DNA from: Aquiflexum balticum DSM 16537
Lineage (GTDB): Bacteria; Bacteroidota; Bacteroidia; Cytophagales; Cyclobacteriaceae
Direction: 5' to 3'
NCBI RefSeq assembly: GCF_900176595.1
Contig: NZ_LT838813.1
Coordinates: 992,001 to 1,056,000, forward strand
DNA: 64,000 bases
Shown: piece by piece, positions 7,262 to 14,119 of the stretch
How positions within the stretch are numbered: the stretch's first letter is position 1
How the letters are laid out: each line of letters opens with the position of its first letter
The notes under the pieces: model-generated
Database searches by the model: none
What the model was told of the DNA's origin: nothing
What the model saw: the letters and a program-made list of their open reading frames with translations, nothing else
Position numbers and translations under genes: made by a program

Positions 7262-9058
7262 AACCGTTGCACAACCTCCCTGTGAATCGAGTAATTAGAC
7301 GTCTTTTTTTCGGGAAGTGGTGGATTTTTGAGATTTGGGATTTTCGAGAGAAAAGATGGGTCGTTTTTCGGTCATGCGGGGCCAGGAGTCGGAATATGGC
7401 GGATATCGGCCCAAAAAAGCTCCAAAAAAGCATATTTTAGGTCCCTGAGGGCCTTTTTCATTGCCATCGCCTGCCCTGTGGCTGACCGCCGTTCAAATGC
7501 CAGGTACTTTTTAAGGTTGTATGAAAGAGCGGCCATCAAAACGTGCTTGTTGGCTTGGGCCATTCCCCGGCTGTTGATCCTGCGCATGTTCAGGAAGTTG
7601 ACCAAAGTGCCTAGGACCGGCTCTACGGTCCGACTCCGGATTTTGCTGATCCGTTTGGCATAGGTGCGGTTATGGTTGAGCTTTTGGTGCATCCGGTCGT
7701 AGTAGGGCTTGTCGATGCTTTCCTCCAGTTTCTTGAACCTGGTTGCCTTGCCGCAACACTGCTCCCGGAGCGGGCAGCTCCTGCAGACCGTCTCCGAACT
7801 CCTGTAGCTCTTTTTGTCGTAACCCTTGCTGTCGGTCTTGATGCCTTTGAAGGTCAGCACGGCACCTTTGCCACCAGCTTTTTCACAGAGGTATTCGTCT
7901 TTGTCCGCATGGTAGCTGAAGCCTTCCCTCTCGGGCTTGTACTGCCCAAAGTTTGGAATGTAGGCGTCAATGCCCCGTTCCTCGCAGTACCTGAGTGCCT
8001 TGCCGCTGCTGTAGCCTGCATCCGCCGTGACCTGGTCGATTCCCATACCCACTCCTTCGAGGTTATCCAAGGTCTGGTCCAGGATCTCGGGCAGGTTTTC
8101 GCTGTCCCTGCTTCCTGCCATACTTGCACAGGCCCCCGTGATGACGTGGTGTGCATCGTCGACCGCCACCTGTCCGCAGTAGTTCAGCTGACGGGCCTTC
8201 CCGGGCTTGGTGCTGATCCTGGCATCGGGATCCGTGGGACTGTAATGCGTATGGTTGCTCAGGTACTTGGGCCGTATCGTGTTGCCCAGGTCATCCACCT
8301 GCTTGGGATCGTCCACATGGCCGGGCATTCCTTTGTACTCCTCCTCTTTCCATTTATGGTGCCTTTCCACCAGTTTCTTTCTGGCCGAGGTCACCTTGAA
8401 TTCCGATCCCTCGTCCAGCTCGTCGACATACGCCGAGGCGTCCTCGACCACTTCCTTTTCCAACAGGCTGTCCATGGAGGCGTTTGCCTTGACAAAAGCC
8501 GAATCCACTGCTTGGCGCTTGCCCCTGACCATCCCTTTTCCGACGCAGAGCCTCAGGACCTCCCTGAACAGCTGGAGGAACACTTCCTCGCCGTACAGCT
8601 GCCTGGTCCGGCTGACCGTGGAGTGCCAGGGCAGGGCCTCGTCCAAATCGTAGTTGAGAAACAGCCGTACGTCCAGGCAATTGGAACAGAAAGCGATCAG
8701 TTTCCGGTCCGAGTTGATGTTGTTCAGATAGCCCACCAACAGCATCTTGAAAAACACGGTGGGGTCGATGCTCTCCTGGCCCTCGGTGCCGTAGAAGTGT
8801 GCCGTGGCCTTGTAAAGGAAGGCGAGGTCGAGGCATGACGAAAGTCTACGGTAGTAGTTGTCGTTGGGGACCAGGTCTTCCAGGCTGACCTGGTAAAAGA
8901 GTTTGGGTTGGATTTGCTGTCGTCCTTGCATGTCTTAAAATAGTCAGAAACAAGGATATAAACAACTGTATATCAATATTTTAAACCAATTTTTAGGTCC
9001 TTTACTACCCAAAACCCATATTAATTTGTATCTTCCGTCTACGAGTTGTGCAACAGGC
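7262..9058 (-). mobile_element. IS1182-family insertion sequence A
   Basis: This element carries one transposase gene on the minus strand. A perfect 10-bp inverted repeat lies near its ends: GTTGCACAAC at 7266-7275 and GTTGTGCAAC at 9045-9054. The eight bases ACAGGCGT immediately outside both ends look like a target duplication; with that reading the element includes four extra bases beyond each inverted repeat. The position is between the R'' box and the first arm of attC-like site 4. The exact boundaries would change by a few bases if the repeat is fortuitous. Confidence 0.65.
7372..8931 (-). CDS. IS1182-family transposase
   Basis: The 519-residue protein begins with the family's N-terminal region (LFYQVSLEDLVPNDNYYRRLS) and the segment DPTVFFKMLLVGYLNNINSDR. 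It has a DDE-type catalytic core: the first Asp is in QAVDSAFVKANAS, the second in TADAGYSSGKALRYCEERG, and a Glu lies in the C-terminal half near RSRTVEPVLGTL. A cysteine cluster (CRSCPLREQCC) precedes the end, which is usual for the family. The gene is intact and lies antisense to the cassette genes. A long antisense frame over it (7672-8838, + strand) is a compositional shadow, not a gene. Confidence 0.93.
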   Translation of the reverse strand: MQGRQQIQPKLFYQVSLEDLVPNDNYYRRLSSCLDLAFLYKATAHFYGTEGQESIDPTVFFKMLLVGYLNNINSDRKLIAFCSNCLDVRLFLNYDLDEALPWHSTVSRTRQLYGEEVFLQLFREVLRLCVGKGMVRGKRQAVDSAFVKANASMDSLLEKEVVEDASAYVDELDEGSEFKVTSARKKLVERHHKWKEEEYKGMPGHVDDPKQVDDLGNTIRPKYLSNHTHYSPTDPDARISTKPGKARQLNYCGQVAVDDAHHVITGACASMAGSRDSENLPEILDQTLDNLEGVGMGIDQVTADAGYSSGKALRYCEERGIDAYIPNFGQYKPEREGFSYHADKDEYLCEKAGGKGAVLTFKGIKTDSKGYDKKSYRSSETVCRSCPLREQCCGKATRFKKLEESIDKPYYDRMHQKLNHNRTYAKRISKIRSRTVEPVLGTLVNFLNMRRINSRGMAQANKHVLMAALSYNLKKYLAFERRSATGQAMAMKKALRDLKYAFLELFWADIRHIPTPGPA

Positions 9059-9180
9059 ACAGGCGTTTGGCTCAATGGCGGGTGAAGTGGTTAATTGAAC
9101 ATTCTACCTCGCATCAGCTTTTGTGGTGTATTGACAGTTTTGTGCTCCGAAATCCACCACTGCGCCAAGCGCCAAAACGT

Positions 9181-10903
9181 CAGACTGTCTAAAAACCCCG
9201 CCTTGTGGTGAGAAGTAATTTCACACTTTTTCTATGGGATATATAGGGTAATTTTTGTAAATTCTAGCATGAAATTCATACAAGGCACTGACCGCACCCA
9301 GCTTGCGCTTTTCCCCACCTGCCTGGACGATTCCCTTGATTCTGACAACGAAACCCGCCTTATCGATCTGTTTGTGAACTCCATTGAGTTAAAGTCTTTT
9401 GGTTTTGAGATGGACTTTGTCGACAATGGCAGGCCTGCCTATCATCCCGGGGACCTGCTAAGGCTTTTTATCTACGGATATCTCAACAGGATCAGAAGTT
9501 CCAGGGCATTGGAAAGGGAATGCAAACGCAACATCGAGCTCATCTGGCTCATGAAGGGACTCGTTCCCGACCACAATACCATCTCCAATTTCCGCAGGGA
9601 TAACCCTTCCGCTATCAAAAAAGTATTCAGGGCCACCGTGCAGATGGCCAGACATTTTGAGCTGATCGGTGGAACTCTCATTGCCGGCGACAGTACCAAG
9701 CTCCGCGCCCAGAACAGCAAGAAAAACAACTTCAACGCCAAAAAGATCGAAAGGCACCTTGCCTACATCGAAGAAAAGCTTTCCAGGTACCAGTCTGAAC
9801 TTGCCCAAGAGGACGGGGACAGTACACAAAAGGAAACCATCGCCACGGAGATCGAAAAGCAGTCCGGGCGCCGGGCAAAATACGAATCCCTCTTGGAAAA
9901 GCTTGACAGCAGCGACCAGGAGCAGATTTCCACGTCTGATCCCGACAGCAGACAGATGGTCATCCGCAACAACATCACCGAAGTGGCATACAATATCCAG
10001 TCCACCACGGATGCAAAGCACAACATCCCGATCGACTTCAAGGTGACCAATAACAATGATTCCAAGGCCATGGGGAACATGGTCAGAAGGGCCAAAAGCA
10101 TACTTGGGACAAACAGTTTCACAGTTCTGTTCGACAAAGGCTACCATACAGGCAGCGAAATCAGGACAGCCATAGAACTTGGGGCCGAAGCCATAGTTGC
10201 CATACCCGCTGTCAGCGGTTCCAGTATGGCCCCGGATCCGGCCTACAATGTTTCGGAATTCAGATATGATCCAAAAAACCGCACCTATACCTGCCCACAG
10301 GGAAACACCCTGTCCACCAACGGATCATGGTACAATAAGGAAAGGGGCGGTCCCTCCCGGAAATCAGCAAGCAGCGTAAGGGTGCAGCACTTCAAGACCA
10401 AGGCCTGTCAGGCCTGTCCCGCCCTTGCCAGCTGCACCAAAAACACCCGTGGAAGGGGTAGGGTCATCGAAAGGACGGAGCATCAGGACTTCATCGATGC
10501 CAACAGAAGAAACGTGGAGCAGAAGGAACACCTTTACAAACGGAGGCAGGCAATCATCGAACACAACTACGGAACCATCAAAAGACAGTGGAACTTCCAC
10601 TACATCATCACCAAAAAAGGCAAGGACAGGGCCTCCTCGGATGTTGGGTTCATGTTTGTGGCCTATAATCTTCGAAGGATATTCAATCTTGTCGATCAGG
10701 AAGCATTGAAAAAGTATCTGAAGATGCTTTGGCTTTGTTTTTTGGCCATACTGGACTTTTTAAGAGTCCGAAAGAAGCTTATACAGCGATGTGAAATTTA
10801 CAGATTCCATAACTACCAATTTCTACAGCCCCACCCAAATTCAAGGAAATGGGCTTATATTTAGACTATACAAAAAGATAACGGAGGTTTTTGGACAAAC
10901 TGC
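9181..10903 (+). mobile_element. IS1182-family insertion sequence B
   Basis: The terminal inverted repeats are CAGACTGTCTAAAAACC (9181-9197) and GGTTTTTGGACAAACTG (10886-10902), complementary at 14 of 17 positions. CGT is present on both sides (9178-9180 and 10904-10906). The element sits directly beside the R' box of attC-like site 4 and so splits the recombination point of that site. It is unrelated at its ends to element A, so the two insertions are independent events in the same site. Confidence 0.7.
9269..10864 (+). CDS. IS1182-family transposase
   Basis: The 531-residue protein has the N-terminal run HPGDLLRLFIYGYLNRIRSSRALE and LVPDHNTISNFRRDN. The DDE core includes LIAGDSTKLRAQNSKKNN and VLFDKGYHTGSEIRTA. 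A cysteine motif CQACPALASCTKNTRGRGRVIER and a final EHNYGTIKRQWNFHYI helix follow. A coiled-coil stretch lies between the first catalytic Asp and the second. This matches the IS1182 branch with a long insertion after the first Asp. The frame is intact, so the element may be active. Confidence 0.93.
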   Translation: MKFIQGTDRTQLALFPTCLDDSLDSDNETRLIDLFVNSIELKSFGFEMDFVDNGRPAYHPGDLLRLFIYGYLNRIRSSRALERECKRNIELIWLMKGLVPDHNTISNFRRDNPSAIKKVFRATVQMARHFELIGGTLIAGDSTKLRAQNSKKNNFNAKKIERHLAYIEEKLSRYQSELAQEDGDSTQKETIATEIEKQSGRRAKYESLLEKLDSSDQEQISTSDPDSRQMVIRNNITEVAYNIQSTTDAKHNIPIDFKVTNNNDSKAMGNMVRRAKSILGTNSFTVLFDKGYHTGSEIRTAIELGAEAIVAIPAVSGSSMAPDPAYNVSEFRYDPKNRTYTCPQGNTLSTNGSWYNKERGGPSRKSASSVRVQHFKTKACQACPALASCTKNTRGRGRVIERTEHQDFIDANRRNVEQKEHLYKRRQAIIEHNYGTIKRQWNFHYIITKKGKDRASSDVGFMFVAYNLRRIFNLVDQEALKKYLKMLWLCFLAILDFLRVRKKLIQRCEIYRFHNYQFLQPHPNSRKWAYI

Positions 10904-10989
10904 CGTTATGCACTATTCTAAAAAAGAGGTACCTAAGAATAAAATGACGGAAATTTTGTAAATTCGTCGAAGGATTAAAACCAAAACAT

Positions 10990-11211
10990 ATGTTTGCTAC
11001 AATCGAAATTGATAGGAATAACCTGACGATAATGGGAGTGAAATTTTCAGATTTAAAGACATTAGAAAGCACAGCAAATGCTTTAGGAAGTAATATGTAT
11101 GAAGGTTTTATACCTACACCCAAAGGGGTTGAAATAATCAGGGATTATGTAAAAGGGAAAATTTCATTGAGTGAATTGGTGAAGTTTGCGGAAGAAAAGG
11201 CTTATGTCTGA
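10990..11211 (+). CDS. VbhA-like antitoxin of a Fic module
   Basis: This is a 73-residue protein immediately before a Fic protein. It contains S34-N-M-Y-E38-G39, which matches the class I Fic-inhibition motif (S/T)xxxE(G/N). In known structures the Glu of this motif blocks ATP binding in the Fic active site. The C-terminal half (IIRDYVKGKISLSELVKFAEEKAYV) resembles the VbhA fold. The last eight bases overlap the Fic gene, so the two are translationally coupled with the antitoxin first. Function is inferred from motif and context. Confidence 0.8.
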   Translation: MFATIEIDRNNLTIMGVKFSDLKTLESTANALGSNMYEGFIPTPKGVEIIRDYVKGKISLSELVKFAEEKAYV

Positions 11212-11809
11212 TTCCTATAAGTACATAGACTTTGATTATACTTATGTAGACCCAAAAACAGGAATTTTAAAAAACATTCCGGGAATTACAGATCCGGAAG
11301 TATTGCTTTTTGTTGAAAGTGGAGCAGTAACAAAACGACTTCAGGAACTTTACAATAGTCCCATTAAGATTAAAGGAGTTGAAAACCTTTTTGATATTCA
11401 CAAGCATTTGTTTCAAGATATATATATCTGGGCTGGCAAAAAACGGGTTGTGGAAATAAGTAAGGATGGAAAACAATTTTTTCCTACCACCCATTTTGAT
11501 AATGCCAGTAGCTACATTAATTCTTTAATAGCTGACTACAAGAAAATTCGAAAAAACAGAAGAAAAGAATTAGCAGAGAAGTTAGCCGAAATTTTAGATA
11601 ATGTAAATTATTTTCATCCCTTTAGAGAAGGTAACGGACGTGCACAAAGAGAGTTTTTAAGGTTATTGGCCTTGGAAAAAGGGTTGATTCTGAACCTAAA
11701 CCCTCCGGACAATAAAAGTGTGTTTGAAAGATATATGAAAGGAACAATAGAGAGTGATTTAGAAATATTGAAAGAATTGATTTTTGAACTAATTGCCTCA
11801 AAAAAATGA
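11204..11809 (+). CDS. Fic-domain AMP-transferase toxin
   Basis: From the ATG at 11204, which overlaps the antitoxin stop, the protein has 201 residues. A frame starting at 11186 would reach further into the antitoxin gene and is less likely. The complete active-site motif HPFREGNGRAQR is at residues 138-149, so the His and the phosphate-binding GNGR are intact. Ahead of it are the Fic-typical FDIHKHLFQDIYIWAGKKR and the flap region near FFPTTHF. Active Fic enzymes of this layout attach AMP to target proteins; VbhT and relatives target DNA gyrase and topoisomerase IV. The target here is unknown. Antitoxin and toxin fill one cassette (10905-11827). Confidence 0.9.
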   Translation: MSDSYKYIDFDYTYVDPKTGILKNIPGITDPEVLLFVESGAVTKRLQELYNSPIKIKGVENLFDIHKHLFQDIYIWAGKKRVVEISKDGKQFFPTTHFDNASSYINSLIADYKKIRKNRRKELAEKLAEILDNVNYFHPFREGNGRAQREFLRLLALEKGLILNLNPPDNKSVFERYMKGTIESDLEILKELIFELIASKK

Positions 11810-11817
11810 ATAAGAAC

Positions 11818-11971
11818 AGTGCATAACATCACCTTGGATACAGCGGGCGGTTCAGAGTAAATTGAAAGTTTAGAACCTTTAAGAAGTTAGGAGTAGGTTG
11901 GAAGAGAACGGCTCCGAATGCTTGCCTACCGCAGGCAGGCCCGCCGTCTCCAAGCTGAATCACGTTGCAAC
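11818..11971 (+). other. attC-like recombination site 5 (154 bp)
   Basis: The R'' box lies in AGTGCATAAC (11818-11827), the exact complement of GTTATGCACT at 10905-10914. Extending outwards, 14 of 15 bases match. The arms 11833-11850 and 11940-11954 pair (CTTGGATACAGCGGG against CCCGCCGTCTCCAAG). The R' box is GTTGCAAC (11964-11971). The site is almost a copy of site 7 but carries about 20 extra bases forming the small palindrome TGCCTACCGCAGGCAGGC near 11923-11940. Confidence 0.75.
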
Positions 11972-12112
11972 CTTTTGAAACACACAGGCGGCTTGGCGCA
12001 GAAACAATTACACTTTTTAGCTTAGTTAAATGTTTTAACAATCTCAAGACAACAACTTACATTTCTGAGAACAGAATTTTTAAATAAATTTGATAATTAA
12101 CAGCAAGGTAAA
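11972..12112. other. Cassette leader with possible remnant of another attC-like site
   Basis: This 141-bp stretch before the DUF6557-type gene contains ACACAGGCGGCTTGGCGCAG, which resembles the left arm of site 4. I find no partner arm. The cassette starting here (GTTGCAAC) does not match the end of the gene's cassette (GCAGCTAAC), unlike the other cassettes. A deletion that fused two cassettes would explain both observations. Confidence 0.3.
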
Positions 12113-12652
12113 ATGAAACTATATGACCTAATAAAATCAAATAATTGGTTTAGCATTGAGCTGACCTTGCTAAAACTGTATCCCGACCAAGACAAAATGC
12201 TTGATGAATACAGAAACGTTTATGAGAAACTAAAAATAACCGATCCGGCTGACTATGACGAGTTAGAAATTATTTTGACAGAGTATGACTGCGACCCAAA
12301 CTTTGAGAGTGAAAAAGAAACATACGTTGACGTTTCAGGACAGAAAAAAATACCAGACCCAACTGCAATTACTAACAGTTACGCAATAGAGTTTTTAGAG
12401 TGGGACAAATGGCTCGGTATGGACTTGGCAGTAGAGACAATTAAAAACTTTTCAGACTTAGAAATAATAGCTCATAGCCTTTACGAAATGACTTATATCG
12501 ACTATGACGAAGAAACATTTCAAGAACAACTTAAATCTCTGAATGACACCGTAGAAGAATATAAAAAACTAACACAAGAAGAGAAGAAACAAAAAACTAT
12601 ATCTCTTGACGAACTAAAAAGACGACTTGATGAAAAGAAAGGCAGCAGCTAA
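12113..12652 (+). CDS. DUF6557-type cassette protein of unknown function
   Basis: This is a 179-residue soluble acidic protein with no signal peptide. The pattern WFSIELTLLKLYPDQ, then YVDVSG, then AIEFLEWDKWLGM and FSDLEIIAHSLYEMTYIDYDE agrees with what I remember of the DUF6557 family. That family has no known activity and is often found in accessory DNA. The C-terminus is a charged helix (EEYKKLTQEEKKQK). Its stop codon TAA lies inside the R'' box of attC-like site 6, an arrangement common in compact cassettes. No partner gene shares the cassette. Confidence 0.7.
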   Translation: MKLYDLIKSNNWFSIELTLLKLYPDQDKMLDEYRNVYEKLKITDPADYDELEIILTEYDCDPNFESEKETYVDVSGQKKIPDPTAITNSYAIEFLEWDKWLGMDLAVETIKNFSDLEIIAHSLYEMTYIDYDEETFQEQLKSLNDTVEEYKKLTQEEKKQKTISLDELKRRLDEKKGSS

Positions 12653-12779
12653 CAGCAGCTACCCAAAAGTGGAGGTGACGTGCTCCGTAGGATATTTTTT
12701 TTATATATAAACAGCAATTCTTCGAGGAATGAAAGGTGTGGAAAAGCACCACCTTTGGGTAGCTTCGAACCGTTGGCGA
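12645..12779 (+). other. attC-like recombination site 6 (135 bp)
   Basis: The R'' box is GCAGCTAAC (12645-12653) and the R' box GTTGGCGA (12772-12779). The arms 12659-12677 and 12747-12762 pair (CTACCCAAA...GTGG against CCACCTTTGGGTAG). The middle carries GTGCTCCGTAGGAT and ATTCTTCGAGGAATG, again related to sites 1 and 2. Confidence 0.72.
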
Positions 12780-12794
12780 AAATTGAAAAAACCC

Positions 12795-13265
12795 ATGCAA
12801 AGTAATAAAACATATCAAACAATTTTTAAATTCGGATTATTAGGAATCGGAATTCTTTTTTTGGTTATTTCCGTTTTTTCATGGTTTTTGCCTCAATTGA
12901 TTGTAATGAACGGAGAGTCAATTGAAAGAGATTTTGTCATAACTATGGTTTTCATTATAATCGGGGTTTTTCAAATTATAATCTTCTTTTTGATCAAGAA
13001 TAAATTTGTTTTGGCAAACATGGGGAATCAATCAATAGTAGTTAAGAATGGGGAATGGGAAGAAATTGTAAACTGGCTAGATGTTGAATCTTTATATTTA
13101 ATACAGTTTGTTTACCCACCCCTTTACAGGATTAAGATAAAAGGAATTGAGAAAACGTTTTGGTTTAACACTGAAAATCACTTTGTCAATGCAGGTGGAT
13201 TTACTACTGATTTAAGTAAGAGGGGAGACCTGATTCAGAAAAAGAAAAGAGAATTAGGAATTTAA
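12795..13265 (+). CDS. Small membrane protein with two transmembrane helices
   Basis: The ATG at 12795 is preferred; an in-frame codon at 12729 lies inside attC-like site 6. The 156-residue product has hydrophobic segments at about residues 11-33 (FGLLGIGILFLVISVFSWFL) and 48-69 (VITMVFIIIGVFQIIIFFLI). A soluble C-terminal domain of about 85 residues follows, with a PH-like beta pattern (SIVVKNGEWEEIVNWLDVESLYLI). I do not recognise a family. It is the first gene of a cassette that also holds the VapB/VapC pair, separated by about 55 bases. Confidence 0.65.
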   Translation: MQSNKTYQTIFKFGLLGIGILFLVISVFSWFLPQLIVMNGESIERDFVITMVFIIIGVFQIIIFFLIKNKFVLANMGNQSIVVKNGEWEEIVNWLDVESLYLIQFVYPPLYRIKIKGIEKTFWFNTENHFVNAGGFTTDLSKRGDLIQKKKRELGI

Positions 13266-13321
13266 TTCACTAAATCTTTTGACCATCAAACCATTAATTT
13301 CGTAAATTGGATAAAAAAAAT

Positions 13322-13564
13322 ATGGCAAACCTCACTTTAAACAACAAGACATTAGAAAAGTACTTCGGTCTCTTGAAAGGTTTGGATAATCTTTCCAAGA
13401 AAAAGCTGATCATAAAATTGACTGAATCTCTTGATATAAAAGAAGAGAAGGTGGAAATTCGGACGCTTTTTGGCGCATGGGAAGATGATAAAGATTCGGA
13501 CGAAATCATTAAAGAAATTAGAGAATCCAGAATAGAAAAAACAGAAAATCCTGGTTTCGAATGA
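13322..13564 (+). CDS. VapB-like antitoxin
   Basis: The 80-residue protein starts at ATG 13322; an in-frame TTG 15 bases upstream is less likely. The C-terminal WEDDKDSDEIIKEIRESR is the toxin-binding tail usual for antitoxins of PIN-domain toxins. The N-terminal half is helical with basic residues and may bind DNA. Its stop overlaps the toxin start (ATGA), which couples the two. By analogy with VapBC modules, it would neutralise the toxin and repress the shared promoter. Confidence 0.75.
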   Translation: MANLTLNNKTLEKYFGLLKGLDNLSKKKLIIKLTESLDIKEEKVEIRTLFGAWEDDKDSDEIIKEIRESRIEKTENPGFE

Positions 13565-13959
13565 ATTATCTTTTAGACACTAATATCTGCGTCCATTTTT
13601 TAAGAGGGAAGTATGGATTGATAGAAAAGTTTCAGGAATTAGGAACTGAAAACTTTGCTATTTCTGAAGTTACGTTTGCTGAACTAGTATTTGGAGCTGA
13701 AAACAGCACTAATCCCAAAAAGAATCTTGAATTAATAGAAGTTTTTACCAATCAAGTTCTGATCCTTCCGATTTTCAGTGCCATTTACCTTTATGGAAAA
13801 GAGAAAGCCCGATTAAGGTCAATAGGACTGATGATAAGCGATTTTGATCTATTAATCGGTTGTACTGCTGTGGATAAAGATCTGATCATGGTGACCGAAA
13901 ATCGAAAGGAATTTGAAAGAATTTCTGGAATTCAATTGGAAAATTGGGTAAAGAGATAG
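13561..13959 (+). CDS. VapC-family PIN-domain toxin ribonuclease
   Basis: The 132-residue PIN-domain protein starts MNYLLDTNICVHFLRG. Acidic metal-binding residues are D6, E41 in FAEL and D94/D96 in SDFDLLIGCTAV, and the final VTENRKEFERI strand is the usual VapC end. Such toxins cut tRNA or rRNA when the antitoxin is degraded. The length and motifs are complete. Together with the membrane-protein gene it lies between R' at 12772 and R'' at 13969, so a toxin-antitoxin pair is again part of a cassette. Confidence 0.9.
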   Translation: MNYLLDTNICVHFLRGKYGLIEKFQELGTENFAISEVTFAELVFGAENSTNPKKNLELIEVFTNQVLILPIFSAIYLYGKEKARLRSIGLMISDFDLLIGCTAVDKDLIMVTENRKEFERISGIQLENWVKR

Positions 13960-13968
13960 GATAAACTT

Positions 13969-14107
13969 TCGCTAACATCACCATGGATACAGTGGGCGGT
14001 ACCGAGTAAATTGAAAAATCAGGATCTTTAAGAAGCTAGGAATAAGCTTGAATAGAACGGCTCCGAAAGCCCGCCGTCTCCAATCTGAATCACGTACCGT
14101 TATAGCC
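13969..14107 (+). other. attC-like recombination site 7 (139 bp)
   Basis: The R'' box TCGCTAAC (13969-13976) extends as TTTCGCTAAC, which matches the complement of the start of this cassette (GTTGGCGAAA at 12772) at 9 of 10 positions. The arms 13982-13999 and 14070-14084 pair (TGGATACAGTGGGCGG against CCCGCCGTCTCCAAT). The R' box is GTTATAGCC (14099-14107). The body is nearly identical to site 5. Confidence 0.74.
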
Positions 14108-14119
14108 AATTAAACTAAT

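Larger units (their letters stand above)
7247..10911 (+). other. attC-like site 4, interrupted by two insertion sequences
   Basis: The site runs GCCACTAAC (7247-7255), then IS-A, then a body at 9059-9180, then IS-B, then GTTATGC (10905-10911). ACAGGCGT occurs on both sides of IS-A (7254-7261 and 9059-9066), and CGT on both sides of IS-B (9178-9180 and 10904-10906). Removing each element with one repeat copy, and counting from 7248, gives a continuous site of 133 bp, almost the same length as sites 1, 2, 6 and 7. The arms pair as GCGTTTGGC...TGGCG against CGCCAAGCGCCAAAACG. The middle shares TGACAGTTTTGTG with site 1. Confidence 0.65.

Noticed and set aside
7672-8838. Long + strand open frame of 388 residues
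   Set aside because: It is antisense to the intact IS1182 transposase and its translation has no domain features; it is a high-G+C shadow.
7266-9054. GTTGCACAAC/GTTGTGCAAC as R'/R'' boxes of a cassette holding the IS
   Set aside because: The 8-bp repeat ACAGGCGT outside the element, and the rebuilt 133-bp site, explain the region better as an IS insertion within one attC-like site.
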